Notes under the pieces: generated by a model | Told to the model about the DNA's origin: nothing | What the model saw: only the letters and a program-made list of their open reading frames with translations | The model's database searches: none | In this document: positions 6,129 to 10,122 of the stretch, piece by piece | Numbering within the stretch: position 1 is the first letter of the stretch | Layout: each line of letters starts with the position of its first letter | NCBI GenBank assembly: GCA_029564115.1 | Contig: JAKQQP010000290.1 | Location: 1-10,222, forward strand | Reading direction: 5' to 3' | Source: Candidatus Rifleibacteriota bacterium | GTDB lineage: Bacteria; Riflebacteria; Ozemobacteria; Ozemobacterales; Ozemobacteraceae | Length of the DNA stretch: 10,222 nucleotides | Program-made: the position numbers and the translations under genes

Positions 6129-6354
6129 TGTTTGTTCTCCTTTCTGCTGCAGCCTGAGAGGGATTGGCCTCGTTCAACCGCGCGGTATATTTGAGCCGGT
6201 AACGTGAATCATTAAAATCACCAACCGGCAGGTAGACATCTATATTATTTGCGTCGTGAGCGGCCAAGATATCGTTCAGCACAACAATTAGAGCGGCTTT
6301 TTCATCAGCGCAGATCTGCTTGATCGTCCTGAATTTGTTGTTCAAAGTGCTCAT
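6118..6354 (-). CDS. Small unknown phage protein, 78 aa
   Basis: Encodes 78 residues: a helical N-terminus (KFRTIKQICADEKAALIVVL) and a central IDVYLPVGDFNDSRYRLKY segment. No motif recognised. The ATG at 6354 has AAAGGAG 5-6 bases upstream, and the ribosome site begins only 6 bases from the tRNA 3' end, so the mRNA 5' end may be made by tRNA processing. Codons near the 3' end (LNEANPS) include the recurring GAGGCCAATCCCTC element. Confidence 0.7.
   Translation of the reverse strand: MSTLNNKFRTIKQICADEKAALIVVLNDILAAHDANNIDVYLPVGDFNDSRYRLKYTARLNEANPSQAAAERRTNNEG
6158..6171 (-). repeat. GGCCAATCCC leader element, copy C
   Basis: On the minus strand GAGGCCAATCCCTC lies 30 bases upstream of the start of the 5763-6128 gene, ahead of its AAAGGAG ribosome site. 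It is identical over 14 bases to copy A (7700-7713) and shares GGCCAATCCC with copy B (8565-8580). All three have the same orientation and a similar position relative to a ribosome site. Confidence 0.55.
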
Positions 6355-6372
6355 AAATGCTCCTTTCAGCGG

Positions 6373-6444
6373 CAGGGGCGGAAGGGTTCGAACCCACGAA
6401 TGTCTGCTCCAAAGGCAGATGCCTTACCACTTGGCTACGCCCCT
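6373..6444 (-). tRNA. tRNA-Gln (anticodon UUG)
   Basis: A 72-base cloverleaf reads on the minus strand. The acceptor AGGGGCG/CGCCCCT has 7 perfect pairs and discriminator G, typical of tRNA-Gln. The D arm is GCC-AAGTGGTAA-GGC; the anticodon stem TCTGC/GCAGA is perfect, with loop CTTTGGA giving UUG at positions 34-36; the T loop is TTCGAAC. CCA is not encoded. The T stem GTGGG/CCTTC has one U-U mismatch and one G-U pair. It lies inside a phage operon with a terminator-like hairpin touching its 5' end and a protein gene 18 bases from its 3' end. Confidence 0.9.
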
Positions 6445-6464
6445 AAAAAAGCCCCGAGAGGGGC
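6445..6464 (-). terminator. Intrinsic terminator abutting the tRNA 5' end
   Basis: On the minus strand GCCCC-TCTC-GGGGC (6464-6451) forms a 5-bp GC stem followed at once by TTTTTT (6450-6445), the base before tRNA position 1. It fits an intrinsic terminator for the 6490-6801 gene. No promoter is evident between it and the tRNA, so the tRNA and downstream operon would need readthrough. The left arm within 6459-6465 repeats the tRNA acceptor 3' strand CGCCCCT. Confidence 0.65.
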
Positions 6465-6489
6465 GAACTGAGAGTTTCGACATCCAAAA

Positions 6490-6801
6490 CTATTGCAGAC
6501 AGGGCTTGTCGATCTTGCTTTGCACCATGCCGACCGCGTAGGGCTCGACCAGTGCCAGACGCTTAAACAATCGCGCCAGGTGATCAGCGGGCGGGTTTTT
6601 GGCAATTTCATCGCTAAGTCGCGAAATCAGAGACAAAATCTGGGTTTCGCGACGTGACACTGCAGCGTCAGAGTTTTTCTGAATCAGCTGCCCGGCTAGA
6701 GAGCCGGCTTCCTGAGCCATCAGCTGCACTCTTCGCAGAGTGTTTTCGCTTCTGATGATCTGGTTTAGTTCTCGCTGTAGTTGCAAAATCTCGCTTGTCA
6801 T
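6490..6801 (-). CDS. Helical unknown phage protein, 103 aa
   Basis: A 103-residue, almost wholly helical protein with heptad-like N-terminal half (EILQLQRELNQIIRSENTLR) and many Arg/Leu/Glu residues, probably a coiled coil. There is no Cys cluster or catalytic motif. The ATG at 6801 has AAGGAAG 6-8 bases upstream. It is followed by the terminator at 6445-6464. I do not recognise the family. Confidence 0.68.
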   Translation of the reverse strand: MTSEILQLQRELNQIIRSENTLRRVQLMAQEAGSLAGQLIQKNSDAAVSRRETQILSLISRLSDEIAKNPPADHLARLFKRLALVEPYAVGMVQSKIDKPCLQ

Positions 6802-6925
6802 ATTTTCTTCCTTGTCTGCTTGAAATGTGTTGGTTAACCACCTGCTGCGGAATGGACTGCAAACCGGCGGATCATTGTAGAAAGGCGAGGGCTTTCGCCC
6901 CTGAAAACCACTGGTAGAGTGGGGT
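6802..6925 (-). other. Intergenic region with paired hairpins
   Basis: This 124-base gap between two leftward genes holds a hairpin at 6884-6899 (GGCGA/TCGCC; alternatively AGGGC/GCCCC with a GAAA loop on the minus strand) followed on the minus strand by TTTCT, and a smaller CCAC/GTGG stem near 6910-6923. It could be a weak terminator or an mRNA processing site. No ORF or promoter of note is visible. Confidence 0.35.
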
Positions 6926-7171
6926 TTAGAGCGAAAAGATTTTTTCCATGGCCTGATCGAGCTTTTGCCGGTCGTAAGTGAGTTTTTTGCAACCGGGAAA
7001 AGCTCTGGGCTGGACGATTGGATCGATAAACTTAATCAGGTAGGTTTCGCCGTAACCGATCAGGGCAGCTGCCTCTGCACGGTTCAGCCAGCGGGCAAAT
7101 TTCAACCGCTGCCAGTTGATTTCCTCTGGTTTGGCACCTTCAGGTTTTGTCGAATTTTCTACTTCAGACAT
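6926..7171 (-). CDS. Small HTH (excisionase/MerR-like) DNA-binding protein, 81 aa
   Basis: The segment from about 25 to 75 (FARWLNRAEAAALIGYGETY, then a short PIVQPRAFPGCKKLTYDRQKLDQAM) has the order of an excisionase or MerR-like winged helix: a W-L-x-R-x-E-A-A-x-L-I-G first helix pair, a turn, a wing with basic residues, and a closing YDRQKLD helix. The first 24 residues are Glu/Lys-rich and flexible. The start at 7171 is chosen because AGGAG lies 6 bases upstream; an earlier in-frame ATG at 7240 would put coding sequence through a GC-rich hairpin. It is the first clear gene of the leftward operon, so it may be an early regulator. No integrase is present in the window, so a true Xis role is unproven. 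Confidence 0.68.
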   Translation of the reverse strand: MSEVENSTKPEGAKPEEINWQRLKFARWLNRAEAAALIGYGETYLIKFIDPIVQPRAFPGCKKLTYDRQKLDQAMEKIFSL

Positions 7172-7180
7172 AAGATTCTC

Positions 7181-7232
7181 CTGAAAAGAGAAAGCCCCCG
7201 CGGCAGCGGTGCGACTCGCCGCCTGGAGGCTT
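7181..7232 (-). terminator. GC-rich hairpin with T-rich tail in 5' leader
   Basis: On the minus strand AAGCCTCC (7232-7225) pairs with GGGGGCTT (7199-7192) over 8 bp with one G-U, enclosing a GC-rich loop with further pairing. TTTCTCTTTTC (7191-7181) follows, overlapping the ribosome-site region of the 6926-7171 gene. It resembles a terminator or attenuator at the head of the leftward operon. Confidence 0.5.
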
Positions 7233-7241
7233 CCCCACAAA

Positions 7242-7261
7242 ACAGATGAAAATCCATCTGT
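7242..7261 (-). repeat. 7-bp hairpin, weak terminator-like
   Basis: ACAGATG at 7242-7248 and CATCTGT at 7255-7261 are perfect inverted arms around 6 bases. On the minus strand TTTTG follows. It sits just upstream of the larger GC hairpin, giving two stacked structures in the leader. Confidence 0.45.
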
Positions 7262-7279
7262 CGTGTGCTAAAGTTAGTT

Positions 7280-7327
7280 AAGAATCCGGTCGCACGATCA
7301 GATTCTTTGCCCCGGTCTTACGATCAG
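7280..7327. repeat. Inverted repeat interlocked with a direct repeat
   Basis: AAGAATC (7280-7286) and GATTCTT (7301-7307) are perfect inverted arms around 14 bases. Overlapping them, CCGGTC-GC-ACGATCAG (7286-7301) recurs as CCGGTC-TT-ACGATCAG (7312-7327), 14 of 16 identical and spaced exactly 26 bases. The layout suggests binding sites for a regulator or recombination protein. Confidence 0.55.
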
Positions 7328-7339
7328 GGCTGTGTTCTG

Positions 7340-7379
7340 GGGTAGTTCCGACAATCTTGGCGGAACGGCGGAACTACCC
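7340..7379. repeat. Perfect 11-bp inverted repeat
   Basis: GGGTAGTTCCG (7340-7350) and CGGAACTACCC (7369-7379) are exact reverse complements around 18 bases. The loop carries an extra CGGAAC (7361-7366), so two right arms compete for the left arm. It lies 50 bases before the start at 7429. There is no convincing T-run, so an operator or RNA switch is as likely as a terminator. Confidence 0.6.
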
Positions 7380-7406
7380 TTTACAAATTCAACCGCCCTT
7401 TGTAAT

Positions 7407-7418
7407 GGGGATTGAAAC
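7407..7418 (+). repeat. GGGGATTGAAAC element, copy 1
   Basis: Plus-strand GGGGATTGAAAC lies directly before the GGAGA ribosome site of the 7429 gene. Related copies are at 7733-7745 and 8121-8131. The sequence equals the 3' end of many CRISPR repeats, but no array is present. Confidence 0.4.
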
Positions 7419-7428
7419 GGAGACAGGC

Positions 7429-7596
7429 ATGAAAAAGGCAGAGATTGTTATACAGGCTACCAAAGAGATTGCGGTAGCGATAATTGCCAATGGCAAGACG
7501 GTGAACCGCGATACCCTACTAGCACTTATCAAAGATACCGCACAGGCTATAGGCGAAGCATACGATAACTGCGAACAAAAGCCCGACGCTCGATAA
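7429..7596 (+). CDS. Small unknown protein, 55 aa
   Basis: The ATG at 7429 has GGAGA 5 bases upstream, which makes it a better start than upstream in-frame starts at 7405 (ATG) or 7357 (TTG). The product is helical (KKAEIVIQATKEIAVAIIAN, then TVNRDTLLALIKDTAQAIGE) with no Cys cluster. It resembles small unannotated proteins near phage repressors, but I cannot name a family. A minus-strand ORF (7519-7671) overlaps it antisense; one of the two may be spurious. Confidence 0.58.
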   Translation: MKKAEIVIQATKEIAVAIIANGKTVNRDTLLALIKDTAQAIGEAYDNCEQKPDAR

Positions 7597-7671
7597 GTGA
7601 AGCTCGTAGCCCTCGGTTTCTTGCTTGCCCGAGAATCCCAGACAGGTCTTTGATATTCTGGCTATTTGCAC
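7519..7671 (-). CDS. Possible 50-aa leader-encoded protein, GTG start
   Basis: Downstream of leftward promoter P_A, an AGGAG site lies 6 bases before a GTG (7671) opening a 50-codon frame. The C-terminal part (SSVGLLFAVIVCFAYSLCGIF) is hydrophobic and could span a membrane. The leader with ribosome site is similar to that of the 8242-8529 ORF, which supports translation. It overlaps the plus-strand 7429-7596 gene antisense, so confidence is low. Confidence 0.35.
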   Translation of the reverse strand: MQIARISKTCLGFSGKQETEGYELHLSSVGLLFAVIVCFAYSLCGIFDKC

Positions 7672-7699
7672 GGCTTTCTCCTGGAGTCGAATGAAGTTT

Positions 7700-7718
7700 G
7701 AGGGATTGGCCTCGGTTT
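7700..7718 (-). repeat. GGCCAATCCC leader element, copy A
   Basis: On the minus strand AAACCGAGGCCAATCCCTC lies in the leader of P_A, about 20 bases before the AGGAG site of the 7519-7671 ORF. It matches copy C over 14 bases and copy B over most of its length. A second CCTCGGTTTC (plus strand) lies at 7611-7620. Confidence 0.6.
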
Positions 7719-7732
7719 CACCCCAACGCTTC

Positions 7733-7745
7733 GGGGATTGAAAAA
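7733..7745 (+). repeat. GGGGATTGAAAAA element, copy 2
   Basis: In the P_A leader, plus-strand CCCC-AACGCTTC-GGGG followed by ATTGAAA forms a short hairpin with flanking TTTCA/TGAAA complement, the shape of a degenerate CRISPR repeat. Only a single copy is present here. Confidence 0.35.
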
Positions 7746-7760
7746 CTCATCGACAGTTTG

Positions 7761-7789
7761 ATTTTATTACTTTAGTCATAAATTGTCAA
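7761..7789 (-). promoter_or_regulatory. Leftward sigma70 promoter P_A
   Basis: On the minus strand the -35 is TTGACA (7789-7784, perfect), the spacer is 17 bases, and the -10 is TAAAAT (7766-7761). Transcription would start near 7754 and run left into the leader and towards the early operon, with no stronger leftward promoter seen before 7171. Dyad operators overlap it, so the divergent HTH regulator at 7814 probably controls it. Confidence 0.72.
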
Positions 7790-7810
7790 TGACTTTTTGC
7801 CGAAAGTAAT
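7766..7810. promoter_or_regulatory. Nested dyad operator before the HTH regulator
   Basis: Two perfect inverted repeats are nested: an outer ATTACTTT (7766-7773) with AAAGTAAT (7803-7810), and an inner AGTCAT (7774-7779) with ATGACT (7789-7794). They cover the -35 and spacer of P_A and end 3 bases before the regulator's ATG, so binding could repress both directions. The same pairing could fold in the regulator's mRNA leader. Confidence 0.62.
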
Positions 7811-7813
7811 TTT

Positions 7814-8128
7814 ATGAAGAACTTTGCTGAAAAACTTAAAGTTTTTATGAAGCTCAAAGGTCTTAATCAGGGCGAGTTGAGCGAGCTTTGTGGTGTCTCT
7901 CAAACTGCTATTCACAAATGGCTAGCCGGAAAGGCCGAGCCGAGTATCAGTAACACCGTTGCCGTGGCCAGGGCTCTCGGTGTAACCGTCGCCGATCTGA
8001 CCGGTGAAGAACCACTGGAACTTTCGGCTGCTGACCGTAAGCTTCTGGCTTTAACCGAAGAAGACAAGCAAATTGCACTTGAATTTCTGGCCTTCTTCAG
8101 AAAACACGCCCCCAAGATCAGGGATTGA
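7814..8128 (+). CDS. HTH_3 (Cro/CI-type) transcriptional regulator, 104 aa
   Basis: Residues about 6-62 are a classic HTH_3/XRE domain: LKVFMKLKGLNQGELSELCG, then VSQTAIHKWLAGKAEPSI with the recognition helix at about 28-38 (SQTAIHKWLAG), then LGVTVADLTG. The C-terminal 40 residues are helical (SAADRKLLALTEEDKQIALE) and could mediate dimerisation. There is no S24 peptidase domain, so it cannot be inactivated by self-cleavage like CI. The SD is weak (GAAAG, inside the operator). It is divergent from P_A and followed 16 bases later by the 8145 gene. It is likely the direct repressor or Cro-like switch for the leftward early operon. Confidence 0.88.
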   Translation: MKNFAEKLKVFMKLKGLNQGELSELCGVSQTAIHKWLAGKAEPSISNTVAVARALGVTVADLTGEEPLELSAADRKLLALTEEDKQIALEFLAFFRKHAPKIRD

Positions 8129-8131
8129 AAC
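8121..8131 (+). repeat. GGGATTGAAAC element, copy 3
   Basis: GGGATTGAAAC spans the regulator's stop codon and ends 2 bases before the AGGAGG of the next gene, the same placement relative to a ribosome site as copy 1. Upstream CCCCC could pair with GGG. Confidence 0.35.
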
Positions 8132-8144
8132 ACAGGAGGATTCA

Positions 8145-8354
8145 GTGACCAAGACCCATAACTACCCGACAATCAAGGTCGGCCTTCTTAAGGAAGAGCT
8201 TGCCAGATATCCTGATGATTACGATCTGGACTTCTGCGGACTCACTTATGATCATCTGGAAGAATATGACGGGGAGAGCCTTCAGATGTCCTTTGCCGAG
8301 GTGATTTATCGCACTCAAGAAGGAGTTTTGGTGGTTCAAGATTCTGACTTATAG
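8145..8354 (+). CDS. Small acidic unknown protein, 69 aa, GTG start
   Basis: The GTG at 8145 with AGGAGG 5 bases upstream is chosen over an in-frame ATG at 8073, which lies inside the regulator gene and has no SD. The product is acidic (LARYPDDYDLDFCGLTYDHL, then EEYDGESLQMSFAEVIYRTQ) with probable beta strands and no known motif. It is co-transcribed with the HTH regulator and could modulate it. Its last third is overlapped antisense by the 8242-8529 ORF. Confidence 0.7.
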   Translation: MTKTHNYPTIKVGLLKEELARYPDDYDLDFCGLTYDHLEEYDGESLQMSFAEVIYRTQEGVLVVQDSDL

Positions 8355-8529
8355 CGGCAAGAGCGACGGCAGCAGCAGAATGATACAAAGGACGATACGA
8401 TATCAGGGCCCGGCCGTCTTCTCGAACTCTATGAATATGCACTCCTTCCGGCGATACCTTAACTGTCCAATAAGTAGTTTCCATGTCTTCAAGTCGAGTT
8501 AATACCGGATGTTTGCTGGAGATATTCAA
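8242..8529 (-). CDS. Unknown protein downstream of P_B, 95 aa, probable TTG start
   Basis: AGGAGG (8544-8539) lies 9 bases before an in-frame TTG at 8529; an internal ATG at 8484 (METTYWTVKVSPEGVHIHRV) has a weaker site. Promoter P_B lies about 70 bases upstream, with a leader homologous to that of P_A. The central region (TYWTVKVSPEGVHIHRVRED, then ALISYRPLYHSAAAVALAAI) looks like a small folded domain. The C-terminal third overlaps the plus-strand 8145-8354 gene antisense and may be non-conserved. No family recognised. Confidence 0.45.
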   Translation of the reverse strand: MNISSKHPVLTRLEDMETTYWTVKVSPEGVHIHRVREDGRALISYRPLYHSAAAVALAAISQNLEPPKLLLECDKSPRQRTSEGSPRHILPDDHK

Positions 8530-8564
8530 AGAGTGTCGCCTCCTGGTGTCGAGTTGAAAAATCT

Positions 8565-8584
8565 TGGGGATTGGCCTTCGGTTT
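8565..8584 (-). repeat. GGCCAATCCC leader element, copy B
   Basis: On the minus strand AAACCGAAGGCCAATCCCC lies in the P_B leader, 20-25 bases before AGGAGG. It matches copy A with one inserted base, and the shared region continues to CAACTCGAC(A)CCAGGAG against CATTCGACTCCAGGAG. Confidence 0.6.
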
Positions 8585-8605
8585 TTCTCAACTCCTGACG
8601 ATTTG

Positions 8606-8634
8606 ATTGTAGAAAAAAATTCAACAAAAGTCAA
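8606..8634 (-). promoter_or_regulatory. Leftward sigma70 promoter P_B
   Basis: On the minus strand the -35 is TTGACT (8634-8629), the spacer is 17 bases and the -10 is TACAAT (8611-8606). It is divergent from the S24 repressor at 8668 and overlapped by a dyad operator. Transcripts would read the 8242-8529 ORF and continue antisense to the HTH regulator operon. Confidence 0.7.
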
Positions 8635-8644
8635 TCGTGTTGAA
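8620..8644. promoter_or_regulatory. Dyad operator over P_B
   Basis: TTCAACA (8620-8626) and TGTTGAA (8638-8644) are perfect inverted arms around 11 bases, total 25 bases, covering the -35 and much of the spacer of P_B. The CI-like protein encoded 24 bases away is the likely ligand. The sequence differs from the operator at P_A, implying separate specificities. Confidence 0.6.
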
Positions 8645-8667
8645 AAATACACTGCAATCGAGGTTTT

Positions 8668-9285
8668 ATGAAGTTTAAAGATCGTTTAAACCGCATTTTA
8701 AGCGGTAAAAAAAGTTTGGAAAAAATTTCACAGGCTGAAATAGCCCGTCAACTGGGCGTTGACAGGTCTACTGTTTCTGCCTGGAAATTAGGAAAAGCCG
8801 AGCCGAGCCTCGACATGATTCATCGGCTGGCGGAAGTGCTCGCCATTTCCCCCGCTGAGCTGCTTGGTGGAAAAGCGCCGCAATTTGTAGACATGAGCAA
8901 ATGGGTGACGCTGCCGATTATTGGCAAAGTCCCTGCAGGAGTCGCACTTGAAGCTATAGAAGAATACGAGGGAGAGATAATCGTGCCGCCAGAAGATGCC
9001 AAGCCTGGCTATTTTGCGTTGAAAGTTCAGGGTGAATCGATGCACCCAAGGGTTTTAAGCGGGGATGTCGTTGTAGTGGCCCCAAACCTTGAGCCTTATA
9101 ACGGCCAGGTTGTAGTCACACGAATAAACGGGGAAGGCGAAGTGACGTTAAAGGAATTTCAGCGGGACGGGGAAACAATCTTGCTGGTTCCTGAGAACAA
9201 GGCCTTCCAGACAAAGGTTTTTCGACCTGGCTCAGAGCTGAAGATCGTCGGTGTCGTTGTAAGCCTGCAAAGGCGTAAAGTGTAG
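8668..9285 (+). CDS. CI/LexA-like phage repressor with S24 self-cleavage domain, 205 aa
   Basis: The N-terminal HTH_3 domain (about 5-67) has a recognition region QLGVDRSTVSAWKLGKAEPS (28-47). The C-terminal S24 peptidase domain (about 80-200) keeps the full self-cleavage apparatus: scissile Ala90-Gly91 in VPAGVAL, nucleophile Ser124 in GESMHP, and general-base Lys162 in VTLKEF. RecA-stimulated cleavage after DNA damage would lift repression, so this is the likely lysogeny repressor. The ATG at 8668 has GAGG 4 bases upstream. It faces away from P_B, whose operator lies in the shared intergenic region. The length is close to LexA and short CI proteins; phage context and the paired HTH gene favour CI over host LexA. 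Confidence 0.92.
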   Translation: MKFKDRLNRILSGKKSLEKISQAEIARQLGVDRSTVSAWKLGKAEPSLDMIHRLAEVLAISPAELLGGKAPQFVDMSKWVTLPIIGKVPAGVALEAIEEYEGEIIVPPEDAKPGYFALKVQGESMHPRVLSGDVVVVAPNLEPYNGQVVVTRINGEGEVTLKEFQRDGETILLVPENKAFQTKVFRPGSELKIVGVVVSLQRRKV

Positions 9286-9324
9286 TTTCAGGCGTGAACC
9301 GGCATTGCAAAAAGTGGTTTTAAA

Positions 9325-9879
9325 ATGAAAAACAAAGCGCTGACAACTGAATCAGACGTTATTGAGAGCAAAATTTATCAGATACGCGGCCAGCGCGTCA
9401 TGCTCGACTCTGACCTGGCCGAACTTTATGACGTGGAGACGAAGCGCCTCAATGAGCAGGTGAAGCGAAACATCGAGCGTTTTCCTGAAAGTTTTATGTT
9501 TCAGTTATCGCCGGAAGAAGAAGAATCTTTGAGGTCGCAATTTGCGACTTCAAAACCGAAAAACACGATCAACAAAGAAAATCGCGGTGGTCGAAGATAC
9601 GCAACGCGCGTTTTTACAGAACACGGGGTGTTGATGCTTGCCAATGTGCTGAAGAGTAAACCGGCAATAGCTGTAAGCATTCAGATCATCGAGGCATTTG
9701 TAAGACTCAGACAGCTGGCGTCTGTCAGTGCCGAGATTGCCGCTAAGATAAAAGAGCTGGAAAAAACAGTCAGGAGCAACACTGGCGATATAAAGCTGAT
9801 TTTCGCGACAATTAACAGCATGTTAAACCCCAGGGCAAAGAAAAAGCCGCAAATCGGTTTCAAGCCCGAAGGAAAATAA
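9325..9879 (+). CDS. ORF6N-domain protein, 184 aa
   Basis: Residues about 11-100 form an ORF6N domain: KIYQIRGQRVMLDSDLAELY, then VETKRLNEQVKRNIERFPES and FMFQLSPEE, with the usual LRSQFATS element. The following part (RYATRVFTEHGVLMLANVLK, then AVSIQIIEAFVRLRQL) is also standard for chromosomal and phage ORF6N proteins. The C-terminal part (about 135-165) is a coiled coil with a basic tail. The ORF6N/KilA-N group is predicted to bind DNA, and its role in phage biology is poorly known. The start has no strong SD. It lies 39 bases after the repressor in the same direction and may be a lysogenic or moron gene. Confidence 0.9.
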   Translation: MKNKALTTESDVIESKIYQIRGQRVMLDSDLAELYDVETKRLNEQVKRNIERFPESFMFQLSPEEEESLRSQFATSKPKNTINKENRGGRRYATRVFTEHGVLMLANVLKSKPAIAVSIQIIEAFVRLRQLASVSAEIAAKIKELEKTVRSNTGDIKLIFATINSMLNPRAKKKPQIGFKPEGK

Positions 9880-9899
9880 ATAATTCAGGAGTTTGTGAG

Positions 9900-10025
9900 A
9901 TGAAGATGCGTTTTTACGGGGCGTTTTGTATTTTTCTGCCGGTCGCTATTGCTTTCACTGGCTGCGACGGTATAGAGTTTAAAGAACCAAAGGGCATGTT
10001 GCCGCAGAAAAAAGGCGTTAATTGA
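9900..10025 (+). CDS. Very small lipoprotein, 41 aa
   Basis: The ATG at 9900 has AGGAG (9887-9891) 8 bases upstream. Residues 1-22 form a lipoprotein signal: Lys/Arg start, hydrophobic core (FCIFLPVAIAF) and lipobox FTGC with Cys22. Residue +2 is Asp, which in Enterobacteria-type sorting retains the protein in the inner membrane. The mature peptide is only 20 residues (CDGIEFKEPKGMLPQKKGVN). It is followed at once by AGGAGG for the next gene, so it sits in an operon. Rz1-type spanins are also tiny lipoproteins, but this one lacks their Pro-rich body and partner. Confidence 0.65.
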   Translation: MKMRFYGAFCIFLPVAIAFTGCDGIEFKEPKGMLPQKKGVN

Positions 10026-10038
10026 GGAGGAATGCAAA

Positions 10039-10122
10039 ATGCAGGATTTTACAAAAGACCTTGATAAAACAACAGTAATAGAAATCGTTCTCCATAGTCA
10101 GTTCGCCGATCTTTGCGTGTAA
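10039..10122 (+). pseudogene. 5' stub of a gene broken by IS remnant
   Basis: AGGAGG (10025-10030) lies 8 bases before an ATG at 10039. The first 14 codons (MQDFTKDLDKTTVI) look native; from 10081 the DNA is transposase sequence on the other strand, and the frame stops at 10122 after 27 codons. The original product cannot be recognised from what is left. Confidence 0.55.

Noticed and set aside
6373..6444. tRNA as prophage attachment site
   Set aside because: No integrase gene and no long duplicated tRNA 3' end are present. Only a 7-base match lies in the adjacent terminator, too short to call an att site.
6320..6541. Plus-strand frame across the tRNA
   Set aside because: Its RVRTHECLLQRQ-type peptide is just the antisense translation of the tRNA gene, a familiar artefact.
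6926..7240. Longer start at 7240 for the small HTH gene
   Set aside because: The extra 23 residues would be encoded by a GC-rich hairpin region without an SD; the ATG at 7171 has AGGAG at 6 bases.
7407..8131. CRISPR array
   Set aside because: The GATTGAAA motifs are single and 326-387 bases apart, with no spacer-repeat periodicity and no cas genes; at most solitary repeat-like elements.
8788..9045. Minus-strand frames inside the S24 repressor gene
   Set aside because: Antisense to a gene with complete catalytic motifs; no ribosome site or independent support.
9534..9548. 15-base palindrome GTCGCAA-T-TTGCGAC
   Set aside because: It lies within the conserved LRSQFATS codons of the ORF6N gene, so coding constraint is a sufficient explanation.
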